64,000 nt of DNA, taken from positions 1 to 64,000 of the forward strand of contig NZ_JAAHHS010000001.1 of NCBI RefSeq assembly GCF_010692395.1. Reading direction: 5' to 3'. This document shows, piece by piece, positions 50,101-58,625 of the stretch (position 1 is its first letter; every line of letters starts with the position of its first letter). The stretch comes from Moorena sp. SIO3H5. Its GTDB lineage: Bacteria > Cyanobacteriota > Cyanobacteriia > Cyanobacteriales > Coleofasciculaceae. The notes below the pieces were generated by a model, which searched no databases, was not told the DNA's origin, and saw only the letters and a program-made list of their open reading frames with translations. Made by a program: the position numbers and the translations under genes.

Positions 50101-50867
50101 TGCTTGTTGCTGTTCCAACAACGATTACCTACAAAATCCTTTTTGGAGAAGCTCCAATAAAAGAGGGTGAACTTCCAGCAATTCCTCACAATAAAGTAGT
50201 CAGGGTACAGTCTTTTATAATGCCAGATATCTGGTGGTGGAGGATTTTCTCTGTCGTCTCTGCATTTGCTTGGGTTTTAGTGTTCCCTCTGCTGGTGGGA
50301 ATTTTGGGACTAGAGAGCATAATCCTTCCTAGAGCAGAAACAGATATGGGCGGTTACATGACAAGAAAGCTAATTTCTGTTAGGTCAGTTGCTGTTGGCT
50401 TGATTCTCATGAGTATCATTGGAGTAATTATCCTGAAAGATCCTAATGATATAGCTATCGAAAAGATCCTTGATGCAGAAAATAATGGAGCTTTCGCTTC
50501 ATCATGTGTGATGGTTGTCATGTTGATAGAGATATTTGTAATGTGTTTTGCTAATATTCCCTACACCAATAAAGGCACAAGTGGTTGTATATTTGCAATT
50601 GCTGCTTTCGCTTTAGTAAAAGAGATTTGGTTTAAGCTTTATAAGCGAGTGACAGATGAAGAACCTACAGGCAAATATAAGAACAGATATAAGTTTACTT
50701 TTGCAACATATTTTGTGAATGCAAGCAGGATATGTGCTAGTTTGGCTGCTTTTGATCCAGAACCCAGCAGTAAGGCCCTTTTGTTGGGGTTTGCAGGGAT
50801 TTTCCGTGTACCTGCTTTTGGGTTCGGCTTGGCAGGAGCTATTAAAGGTAAGCCTATTTCATTATAA
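47103..50867 (+). CDS. Giant hypothetical protein (1254 aa), propeller-like N-terminus, amphipathic helical middle, C-terminal TM region
   Basis: Single uninterrupted ORF; repeated VWSLLQNGDLNVV-like strands, NVGKFFKNVGEGIVDFFEGLING amphipathic stretch, C-terminal hydrophobic segments. Confidence 0.9.
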   Translation: MNIMQNHSPKLVNPNVISFSTKDTTDKKARFTVGTDIIDYMESSRTFGREDLADPNAHGRFQRRMVAIPDKKGNVVTPMVLTISNQNQLYLVRKDDESKSGDGWKLIDLSQAFKGIDGKPLPVHAHSAAWTEDDKITIAVAVDDDSSDGSRVFVAYDLSSCESDWENIEWKDCGTRQGTLKGVRVVGIRVLDEGDGVWTVVLAGDSGSDEVFYLLRSNNIEQQFDLALIFNTALTLKEILDFEVAVLPLLGCGIAVLGNHNGTIDLSFRLFPRYKDGRFDSSPPVQPLPCPDGANVLETGLTKKVADIRRLGPIYGSDIYVGGQGVHQIKARDIYQVKASKKGEIVTTVVTPPDLAPNVRDLIVGDAPDGSASVWSLLQNGDLNVVKKAADQDWGEPLRLRVGVQAIAPVHGDKHMTTSLLVVYGNGQAGFLCREESQGIWQERPLTVADPEEVTPITCYGTNLRVLSDSSLPKPNVKVTVTASVLSSVVINGKAVFIGPELPPIKTETDFNGSVMLYDRVRSFTPAIYRFQIEGFDQCIDVNPASGVHERFKTIKADELRKATISTKEGEEPEPLLPESFRTGADKNKVDMLAGSLNQMSSLANSANGVVAGISLVNCDQPFSSTLRTDTVPDDYRWGIQADEHGVKTIVGNAINSVINAVENVGKFFKNVGEGIVDFFEGLINGVREDGIKGGITFVIHKTKEAAKSVFKFVCKIGDKIKSFVLNTLEQVGGAIKWLWKQCKTGLEKVWNFLKFLFNWDDILRVRDVLVRATDVAIDRIKDSIEPMKKGVESTFDELIETVENWKSPENRRPKEDESSSLSSVVKKNTDDDTQKKMDLVNGNSAISWIFEKFQNIANEVIEIKTPDPDITLQNALAEFLEGTFKTAWDELSQSFKQMEVIFSNAFKDDLPDVEDISIGWIFGKINSLIEEVGSEALGTALRIIKGVILKLFDLIQDLISFGRNLMFAEIGFPFIEKLLKWITGKSVSTSFKLIDAVALLVAVPTTITYKILFGEAPIKEGELPAIPHNKVVRVQSFIMPDIWWWRIFSVVSAFAWVLVFPLLVGILGLESIILPRAETDMGGYMTRKLISVRSVAVGLILMSIIGVIILKDPNDIAIEKILDAENNGAFASSCVMVVMLIEIFVMCFANIPYTNKGTSGCIFAIAAFALVKEIWFKLYKRVTDEEPTGKYKNRYKFTFATYFVNASRICASLAAFDPEPSSKALLLGFAGIFRVPAFGFGLAGAIKGKPISL

Positions 50868-50904
50868 CTGCAATATTTGACCAATATCCAAACACGGGAA
50901 AGTA

Positions 50905-51729
50905 TTATGGTAAAAAAAATTGGTTTATGTAATACAAACATTGTTGACTCTTTAATAGAGTTGCAAGCGCAAGATTTACTTCCATCAGTGTTATCAGCTC
51001 AAGTAAAGCCGCAATCTTTCCAACAACAATAGCAGCAGCACCACTGGTATTCCCCAACTCACCCGAAGTTGAAAACACAGTAGTCTGACATCCCGTACCC
51101 AACGATGAATGCAGTCGTTGGGTACGTTCCGTTAACCGCATGCCATCCTCCCGTTCCTCCACTTCTCCCACACTAATTACCTCTCGAATAATCGCAGGCC
51201 AAGCCATTCCTTGAGGTAACTTCTTCCGAAACTCCCGATACCAATTTCCTGCGGGAGCAACTGTCAGCACATTCAGTTCCCGTAAAGTGGCAATCCGTTG
51301 CTGCAAACGACTCCCTCGATACTCTGCATCTGAGGTAGAATGACTAAAATCGGCAAACGTAGCACAGACAATATTAATTCCCAGAGATTCCCGGTTTTCC
51401 AGAATCCACTCAAACGCCTCATCAACCTTTTCTCGCTCATGGAGACAACCATAACGATCCATCAGTCGAATCGGAACTAACCTGGTATGAGGAGCAATAG
51501 AAAGAATAGTTCTGGCAACTTCTGTACCATGCTTACCACTATCCGTCGTATCATCAATATCACCTTCTCCACTCAGGTTAATACCGGGAAGCATAATAGG
51601 GTTTTCCAAGCGTTCTGGTGATATGCCAGTATCAATGACGGCAACAGTCACCTGATTTGTCTCAGTTCTTCCTTGAGTTGTCGTTGAAAAAACACAAGAT
51701 TCTGAAAAAGGTACTTCCATATATCCCAC
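50905..51729 (-). CDS. Subtilisin-like S8 family serine protease
   Basis: VAVIDTGI (Asp), GKHGTEVAR (His), APAGNW (oxyanion Asn), GNTSGAAAIVVG (Ser). Confidence 0.85.
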   Translation of the reverse strand: MGYMEVPFSESCVFSTTTQGRTETNQVTVAVIDTGISPERLENPIMLPGINLSGEGDIDDTTDSGKHGTEVARTILSIAPHTRLVPIRLMDRYGCLHEREKVDEAFEWILENRESLGINIVCATFADFSHSTSDAEYRGSRLQQRIATLRELNVLTVAPAGNWYREFRKKLPQGMAWPAIIREVISVGEVEEREDGMRLTERTQRLHSSLGTGCQTTVFSTSGELGNTSGAAAIVVGKIAALLELITLMEVNLALATLLKSQQCLYYINQFFLP

Positions 51730-52384
51730 ATTCTACAATTCACCCATACTAGATTATACCCCTAAAAAATTCAGTTATTTAATCATATAACTATTAGCCA
51801 ATATTTATATGATTAAGCATTAGCTCGATTTTTTGGATTTTGAAATTTGAATTTTGAATTCAAAAATGGTCAACCAAAACCAAAAATAAAAAGCAATGGC
51901 AAAACAGTCTGATAATTGAGACTAAAAATCTACTTTAATTAGGGTTTAAATAACAAATTTATCGATATCTCAGTTCTGAAAGATTGTTGGAAGTTGTTCA
52001 TCTTGCCCAGCACTAACTGCTGGCTGGAATTCATCCCAAGTTTTACAGACTTGCTCGTAGCATTGAGGTGGTGTAATGGGTCAGTTTTTCAACTAAAAGA
52101 ACGTCACTTGATCGCTCATACTCCAGCAACAATACAACCTCTGTGGTTGGAGAATAATTATCGACAACTTCCTTGATGTGAGCTATCATAAAGTGATGGG
52201 GCCCGCATTACAGTGTCAGGAGCCGCTAAGCAGGCATTCAGGAACGGCGCAAGGCGAGACCGTCCGACAAAATGGGTTTTGAATGATTCTCCGCTAACCC
52301 CCAATGTGGTCGAATTTGTGCTACAAACTATCGCACCGCGCAACTGAGTGAGATGACCAAAAAGATGGGTTTCAAGCCCCGTCC

Positions 52385-52439
52385 TTGGCCTTTGGCCACG
52401 CTACGCGAACGTTGGCCTTTGGCCACGCTACGCGAACGA
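52385..52439. repeat. Tandem interspersed repeat ggcctttggccacgctacgcgaacg x2
   Basis: Two adjacent copies; related copy near 3835-3863. Confidence 0.9.
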
Positions 52440-52549
52440 CGGCTTTCAAGTAATGTGCTAGAATATGCATAGTGGCCTAACACAGACAGGATTCGTCGGT
52501 ACTGTCATAATTTCACGAGGGTTTTGCGATGTTAGCAGTTACGATAAAT

Positions 52550-53428
52550 TTATTGCTTGATGTCTTTAACAAAGCCGGATTTCGTTAAAATCCCATGGGA
52601 TGGACTGAACAGGAACGCCAGCAGAAAAAGCCCAAAAGCTACTAGAACGATGGCAGACCCCGAAGGAATATCCAGGTAGTAGCTCAAATACATCCCGGCA
52701 ATACTGGCAAATGCCCCCAGACAGCTGCCCAAAATCATCATGTGGTGCAGCTCTTTGACCAGCATATAAGCCGTCATTCCAGGTGCGACCAGCATGCCCA
52801 TCAACAGTAAAACTCCTACGGTTTGCAGACTGGCAACCACCGTCAGGCTAATGGCAGTGACTATGCCGAGGTAATACCAGCGCACCCTCATGCCACTGGC
52901 CTGAGACCCAATGGGGTCAAAGGTGTAAAACAAAAGTTCTTTGTAAAACAGCCAGACGCCAAGCACAATGATTAACGTGATGCCGAAGGTCAGCTTCAGA
53001 TCGCTCTGGTTGACCCCCAGGATATTGCCAAACAAAATGTGAATCACATCGATACGGTCGGCTCCTGGCAGCACCGTTACCAGTGTTGTGCCAGTCGCTA
53101 AAAACAATGAAAAGATCAATGCCATTACGGCATCCAGCTTGAGCCGGGATTGGGACTCAATGCCCGACAGCACGACGGCACTCAGCACCCCCGCCACCAG
53201 CGCCCCCACCGACAGGGGCAACTTCAGAAACACGGCCAGCGGCAAACCGGCCATGACAGAGTGAGCAATCATGTCCGCCATCATGCTCATCTGCTGCACG
53301 ATCATGTAGCTGCCCACGACAGCGCACAAAATGCCCAGAAAAATTCCCATAATCATAGCATTGCGCATGAATTCAAAGTTGAGCGGTTCAAGTAGTACGT
53401 TCAAGAAATTCTCCTTTTGATTTATCAA
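52550..53428 (-). CDS. mntB: Metal (Mn/Zn) ABC transporter permease
   Basis: FMRNAMIMGIFLGILCAVVGSYMIVQQMSMMADMIAHSVMAGLPLA, LQTVGVLLLMGMLVAPGMTAYML (ABC-3 family). Confidence 0.93.
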   Translation of the reverse strand: MINQKENFLNVLLEPLNFEFMRNAMIMGIFLGILCAVVGSYMIVQQMSMMADMIAHSVMAGLPLAVFLKLPLSVGALVAGVLSAVVLSGIESQSRLKLDAVMALIFSLFLATGTTLVTVLPGADRIDVIHILFGNILGVNQSDLKLTFGITLIIVLGVWLFYKELLFYTFDPIGSQASGMRVRWYYLGIVTAISLTVVASLQTVGVLLLMGMLVAPGMTAYMLVKELHHMMILGSCLGAFASIAGMYLSYYLDIPSGSAIVLVAFGLFLLAFLFSPSHGILTKSGFVKDIKQ

Positions 53429-53445
53429 TTCCGATGGTGTAAAGG

Positions 53446-54165
53446 TTAGGCGGTGACGAATAGTACGGGTCCTTCATAGGCAGTCACCAGGTTATCTTCT
53501 GTCATGACTTCGTGGCGCGGGCCTTGGGCGACAACGTGCTTGTTCAGCAATAACAGCTGATCGTAATTATCCAGGGTTTCGCTGAGATCATGGCTGATGA
53601 TAAGCAAGATTTTGGCGTGGGCTTTCAGCTCGTTAAAAATGTCGAACATAATGGATTCCGTTTTCTTATCCACTCCATTGAAGGGTTCATCCAGAATCAG
53701 GAGTTCGGCTTCTTTAGCCAGGGCGCGGGCTAAAAAGACCCGCTGCTGCTGCCCGCCGGATAGGTCGCTGATGCTGCGATCGCGGTACTCATACATCCCC
53801 ACCCGCTGTAGCGCCGCCTTCACTAGCTCGCGAGATTGCCTACTAGGCCGACGAAACAGCCCAGTTTGCAGGGTACGGCCCATCATGGCAACATTCCAGA
53901 CAGTGACGGGATAGTCCCAATCAATTTGCGATCGTTGGGGCACGTAGGCAACCTGGGAAAGCTGCTGTGTCAGAGGTTTCCCTTTCAGCAGGGCGGTACC
54001 CGTAGCCGACTGAATCAGCCCCAGCATGGCCTTGACCATGGTGCTTTTACCCGCCCCGTTTGGGCCAAGAATGGCCACTAACTCGCCAGTGTCAAAGGTA
54101 CAACTCACATTGTTGAGCGCCGTGAAACTGCGATACCTCACGGACAAATCTTGAACGATCAGCAT
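53446..54165 (-). CDS. mntA: Metal (Mn/Zn) ABC transporter ATP-binding protein
   Basis: AILGPNGAGKSTMVKAMLGL (Walker A), DLSGGQQQRVFLARAL, LLILDEPFNGVD; internal ATG at 54165 preceded by ggagg is preferred. Confidence 0.93.
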   Translation of the reverse strand: MLIVQDLSVRYRSFTALNNVSCTFDTGELVAILGPNGAGKSTMVKAMLGLIQSATGTALLKGKPLTQQLSQVAYVPQRSQIDWDYPVTVWNVAMMGRTLQTGLFRRPSRQSRELVKAALQRVGMYEYRDRSISDLSGGQQQRVFLARALAKEAELLILDEPFNGVDKKTESIMFDIFNELKAHAKILLIISHDLSETLDNYDQLLLLNKHVVAQGPRHEVMTEDNLVTAYEGPVLFVTA

Positions 54166-54513
54166 AGTCTGCCTCCAGAAAAAAGTGAATAGAAAATGAA
54201 AAAAAAATGAAAAAAATGATATATGTATAATAGTTATGATAATAGTATAATGTTGCAAATATATCTCAAAATTATACACTTCCCCCTCAACTGGGGAATT
54301 GAGAGTTGTCGAATGGCTGCATGATGCTGCTAGATAAGACTTCCGGAGGGTTGCCAAGGGGAGCGACTGAATTTTTCAGTCTGCTCAGTTGCGACAACCT
54401 GCTGTTACCGATGCAGACAGGGTTTGTTTGCCACGGTCAGGTTCTGGGCTTAATGAGATTTTTTCTGGACTATATACTATCTAATACTCTATATACTTAT
54501 TCAGGAGACTTTA

Positions 54514-55050
54514 ATGGGTTTTTTATTTCAGTCAAAGGCTCGTTTTGCAGGCACTTTTGCGGCAATAGCCGTTGTAGTTGGCTTGGCGGCTGGTGGCGGC
54601 ACTGCCGAGACGATCACCACCCAGAGGGAAGGGAGAAATGCCGATGAAATCGCCAATGCCGATGGCGGTACTCCGAAGGTCGTCGCCTCCTACAGCGTTC
54701 TCTGCAGCATGGTGGAGCAAATTGCGAAGGGGGTGTTGGAACCCAACTGTCTGATCGACTATGAACAAGACCCGCACACATATCAAGCTAGGCCGTCTGA
54801 CCGACGGGCGATCGAGGTGGCGGATGCCGTGTTCTACGCGGGGATGAACTTTGAGCCGTCGATTATTGAGATGGCGGAAGCTAGCACCACCGCAGCCCCC
54901 AAACTGGCGGTACACGAAGAAGCAGTCCAGGACATTATTGAAGTGGAGGAAGAAGGGGAAATGGAACCCGATCCCCACATTTGGCATGACGTTGAAAACG
55001 GCATCCGCATGGTAGAGGAAATCGAGCAAACCCTGATTATCGCTGTTTGA
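54514..55050 (+). pseudogene. mntC: 5' part of the metal ABC transporter substrate-binding protein gene (MntC/ZnuA family)
   Basis: Signal peptide then VVASYSVLCSMVEQIAKG...DPHTYQARPSDRRAIEVADAVFYAGMNFE...EPDPHIWHDVENGIRMVEEIEQTLI, then runs out of homology at 55040. Confidence 0.92.
54913..55039 (+). repeat. 127-bp direct repeat, right copy
   Basis: Identical to 41519..41645. Confidence 0.98.
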
Positions 55051-56611
55051 GGTAGCACCGGCTGGTTCATTAACTGCTCAACAACGGGCTGATTACGCCA
55101 GTGATACCCTCAAGCAAATCATCGAGACAGCACCAACAACCATAGACGTAGAAATCGCTGGCACTGACAATTTACCAGTGATCAAGGTAAATGGTAGCTA
55201 CTTGCTATCAGTAACCACCAATGATACTGTAACCGGAAGAAGTCCCAAGGAACAAGCCCAATTTTGGCAAAGACTGCTACAGAATGCCATGAAACGGGCT
55301 TTTCTCGAACGTACCCAGGACTATATCCTGCAAGCGGTATTCTTATCCGTTGGATGTAGCTTATGGGGAATCATGTCTAGTTGGGGAGTAGGCTCGCTGT
55401 GGGATCACCGGATTAAATGGCTGTTTCACAAAAAGCTAACTAAGTCAACCCATCGACACCGTCGCCAACCTGCCTTACGTGCTGAAATTGCAGGCGGGAC
55501 TCTCATACTCCTTTTCCGGCTCACTATCCTAGTATTTACCCTGATTTATACTAGTAACCTATTTCCCCAAACTCGCCAGTTGAGCCGCCAACTTAACGAC
55601 ACATTTGTTCAAAGCTTAACGTGGGAAATCATTTGGGTGGGAGATAAACCCTATTCTGTCTTAGGCTTATTAAGCTTGATTGGGTTATTTGCTGCTCTGA
55701 TACTCCTAGCCAAGGCAGTAAAAAAAGTTTTGCGATCGCGGATTCTTCGCCTCACCAATCTCAGCCGCCCTGCGCAGGAGACTATTGCCCTGATTATCCA
55801 TTATGCCATACTCTTTATCGGTGTTATTGTCCTATTGCAGTTGTGGGGAATCGACTTTAGTTCTCTAGCTGTATTTGTCGGAGTCTTGGGTGTGGGCATT
55901 GGCTTGGGAATCCAGGGAATTGCTAAAGAATGTGTCAGCGGTTTGGTACTCATTTTTGAGCGTCCGATCCAAGTAGGGGACTTTGTGAATGTTGGGGAAC
56001 TGATGGGAACAGTAGAAAATATCGGTATTCGGAGTACAGAAATCCTGACGTTGGATCAAGTCTCAATCATTATCCCCAATTCTCGCTTTCTTGAAGCTGA
56101 AGTGGTCAACTGGACTCACAATAATCCAGTATCCCGATTAAAATTACCCGTAGGCGTGGCCTATGGTTCAGATCCAATTAAAGTACGTAGTGCTCTGATT
56201 GAGGCAGCTTCTCAACATCCAGAAATCTTAGATCAACCTGCCCCTAATGTATTTTTTACTGGATTTGGAGAAAATGCCCTCAAGTTTGAGTTGTTGGTTT
56301 GGATTGAAGACCCTCCCAAGCAGTTCCAAATCAAAAGTGAGCTTTACTTTCTGATTGAAGAAATACTACGTCATTACCATGTTGATATTCCCTTTCCTAA
56401 GCTAGATTTGCACGTCCGTTCTGGTAATTTTCCTGTAGACGTTTCACACCAGTTAATTGAGTCCCTAACTCAGCTATCTCAGGAATTGACTCAGTGGATG
56501 GCCAGACAATCCCATGGTACTAGTCACAATGGTACTAGTCACAATGGTACTAGTCACAATGGTACTAGTCACAGGAATGTTCAAATCAACAATACTTCAG
56601 ATAATAATTGA
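55040..56611 (+). CDS. MscS family mechanosensitive ion channel, 5'-truncated
   Basis: VFVGVLGVGIGLGIQGIAKECVSGLVLIFERPIQVGDFVNVGELMGTVENIGIRSTEI. The reading frame is open upstream of the annotated Met (SLFEVAPAGSLTAQQRADYASDTLKQIIETAP) right up to the 127-bp repeat boundary. Confidence 0.88.
   Translation, partial: SLFEVAPAGSLTAQQRADYASDTLKQIIETAPTTIDVEIAGTDNLPVIKVNGSYLLSVTTNDTVTGRSPKEQAQFWQRLLQNAMKRAFLERTQDYILQAVFLSVGCSLWGIMSSWGVGSLWDHRIKWLFHKKLTKSTHRHRRQPALRAEIAGGTLILLFRLTILVFTLIYTSNLFPQTRQLSRQLNDTFVQSLTWEIIWVGDKPYSVLGLLSLIGLFAALILLAKAVKKVLRSRILRLTNLSRPAQETIALIIHYAILFIGVIVLLQLWGIDFSSLAVFVGVLGVGIGLGIQGIAKECVSGLVLIFERPIQVGDFVNVGELMGTVENIGIRSTEILTLDQVSIIIPNSRFLEAEVVNWTHNNPVSRLKLPVGVAYGSDPIKVRSALIEAASQHPEILDQPAPNVFFTGFGENALKFELLVWIEDPPKQFQIKSELYFLIEEILRHYHVDIPFPKLDLHVRSGNFPVDVSHQLIESLTQLSQELTQWMARQSHGTSHNGTSHNGTSHNGTSHRNVQINNTSDNN
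56511..56575 (+). repeat. 15-bp tandem repeat (ggtactagtcacaat)x4 at MscS C-terminus
   Basis: Encodes GTSHNGTSHNGTSHNGTSH. Confidence 0.95.
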
Positions 56612-56909
56612 TAGTTAAGGGAATAGGGAACTTGATATCAGGCCAAGGACTAATAGTGACAAACAACTTATCGGGTAATTTTCAAGTTAATAACTGATAC
56701 CAAATCCGGTTTATAAAAGCTTATAAAAGTTAGTCATAAGTTAACCATTGTCAGCTAAATAATCTTTTTTGGGCATTTGACATTATGATTTTGTATTGAG
56801 TATATTATAACCGAATTTGGGATTAATCAGGGTTTAAAGGATTCTTAGAGCAGCTCAAGTGGTATTACCGTACGTTTTCGTCCCGAAACTACCGATCGCC
56901 CATTACTTA

Positions 56910-58625
56910 TTACTTGATTAATAATCCTCCCCAAGCAAGTAATAGAGAAAAAAATATCGCAGTGATCGCCTGTCTACTTAACAGCAATAAAGCAAATCGA
57001 AGAGACTGTTCTCGCGTAATAGTTAACAGAGTAACTAAACAAGGTAGCAATACTCCTGCTAGATACACCCCAGTCAAAACCTGCAATGGAGTTAACATAG
57101 CCAAGGTTTCTGGTTCGGCAAATAATAGCAGTCCATCTTTGCGAATAGAAGCTAAAATAATAGGCAATGAGGCTTCAGTGGGTAAATTAAACAATCCCAT
57201 CAAAGGGTTAATAATATTAGCTAAAGCTGCGATAGTTCCTAACCAATTCAACAAAGAAGCAATAACGGTAATAACTAAAAATATGGGAATTGCATTGAAC
57301 AAAAATTGATTAATAGTTGACTTAGCTTCGCGCCAAATTACTGACGAATCAGGAAATTCTAAAAATGCTCTTCCTTCGATTACTAGGGGATTCTGATTCG
57401 ATTTAGCTGTAGGGGAAGAAATGATGTAGGTATATATCAAGGTGGTTGCGGTTAGATACAGCAGGTAAGGAATTATCAAGTAAGGTAACTTAGCAGCACT
57501 AAAGACCCCTAAAGTTGCGCCAAACTGATAAGAACAAGCCGAACCAAAAGCGATCGCGGAAATACAAGTTCCCCTAGAACAACTAGAACAGGCACGGGTG
57601 CTAATCACCGCAGGAACATTACACCCCATACCCATAATTACTCGTACTAAATCCCGTCCCGATAACCCAAACGGACGGAGTAAAGGATTGAGAGCAATGG
57701 TAATTCGTTCTATTAAGCCACTAGCTTTATATGCGCCCAAGAATATGGCATAGAGAATTACTGTGGGCATCGCCCAAATAAACAGCAACGGACTCATAGT
57801 TATCAGTCCATACTGACCTATCAGTATTTCTCTTAACCAGATTGGGAGTTGGGATAAAGGTTTAATAACAGGAGCGATCGCACTTTGTACTATAGGATCT
57901 GCTAAGGTCGCAAAGGAGTTAGCACCCCAGACAGCAATAATCGCAGGAATAAGTAATAAAGCGATCGCCAATAACCAGCCTAGTCGAGGATGTTCTAACA
58001 GCGTTGGTTGGGGTTCTATATACCAGCCAGCCCTTGTAGGAATCCATTGGGCGGGAAAAGGATGAGGTTCTTGCAGAGAAGCAAAAATATGGTCTTTTTG
58101 TTCTGTAGTAATGTGGCGGGCATCTACAGTGACAATGCTCAGGCTAGAAGTTTCCCTCCATTCCCGAACCACTTGTTGAGGAGGACACGGGGTCTGGGGT
58201 TGCCCCAGACCCGTGAGATGTCCGTTATGAACCGTCGAGAATACCTTATCCCAGAAAGTAATCACCACAATGCCCCTTTTATCTGCTACTAAAGGTAGTA
58301 GATCTGCTAAATCTCGATCTACTTCGGTTCCCTTGACTATCAATAGCACGGTGTCATTTTCTTGTAGCTGTCTTAAAGCTTTCTTAGTAGTTACGCTGTC
58401 GGAACGATAGAGAATTCCAGGAGTATCGATAAAGGTATAGGCTTCAGATTGATAAGTGTCACAAGTCACTGTAGAACCGCGAAAATTGGCACTATGGGCA
58501 GTCTGTCCTGTAAGAGAAGCAATTAGTTGGGACTTGCCCGTACTCTCTTTACCAATAACCACAATACAATCGCGCTCTAATTTTGACGGCGTAAAAATAT
58601 TCACTTTACTTTTCAACAAACACAA
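56910..58625 (-). CDS. feoB: FeoB-like ferrous iron transporter (GTPase + Gate domains)
   Basis: VVIGKESTGKSQLIASLTGQTAH (G1), FIDTPGIL (G3), membrane domain GMGCNVPAVISTRAC; TTG start overlaps the upstream gene. Confidence 0.85.
   Translation of the reverse strand: MCLLKSKVNIFTPSKLERDCIVVIGKESTGKSQLIASLTGQTAHSANFRGSTVTCDTYQSEAYTFIDTPGILYRSDSVTTKKALRQLQENDTVLLIVKGTEVDRDLADLLPLVADKRGIVVITFWDKVFSTVHNGHLTGLGQPQTPCPPQQVVREWRETSSLSIVTVDARHITTEQKDHIFASLQEPHPFPAQWIPTRAGWYIEPQPTLLEHPRLGWLLAIALLLIPAIIAVWGANSFATLADPIVQSAIAPVIKPLSQLPIWLREILIGQYGLITMSPLLFIWAMPTVILYAIFLGAYKASGLIERITIALNPLLRPFGLSGRDLVRVIMGMGCNVPAVISTRACSSCSRGTCISAIAFGSACSYQFGATLGVFSAAKLPYLIIPYLLYLTATTLIYTYIISSPTAKSNQNPLVIEGRAFLEFPDSSVIWREAKSTINQFLFNAIPIFLVITVIASLLNWLGTIAALANIINPLMGLFNLPTEASLPIILASIRKDGLLLFAEPETLAMLTPLQVLTGVYLAGVLLPCLVTLLTITREQSLRFALLLLSRQAITAIFFSLLLAWGGLLIK

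Noticed and set aside
49022-50189. Minus-strand ORFs opposite the 1254-aa gene
   Set aside because: Low-complexity Ser/Ile-rich translations typical of antisense shadow frames.
53597-54081. Plus-strand ORFs opposite mntA
   Set aside because: Antisense to a clear ABC ATPase gene with Walker motifs.
54180-54260. Possible Fur/Zur-like site in the mntA-mntC intergenic region (atagttatgataatagtataat)
   Set aside because: AT-rich partial similarity only; match to consensus too poor to claim without a motif scan.
41519-55039. Interpretation as a classical phage or ICE insertion
   Set aside because: No integrase, recombinase, transposase or phage genes are visible between the repeats.
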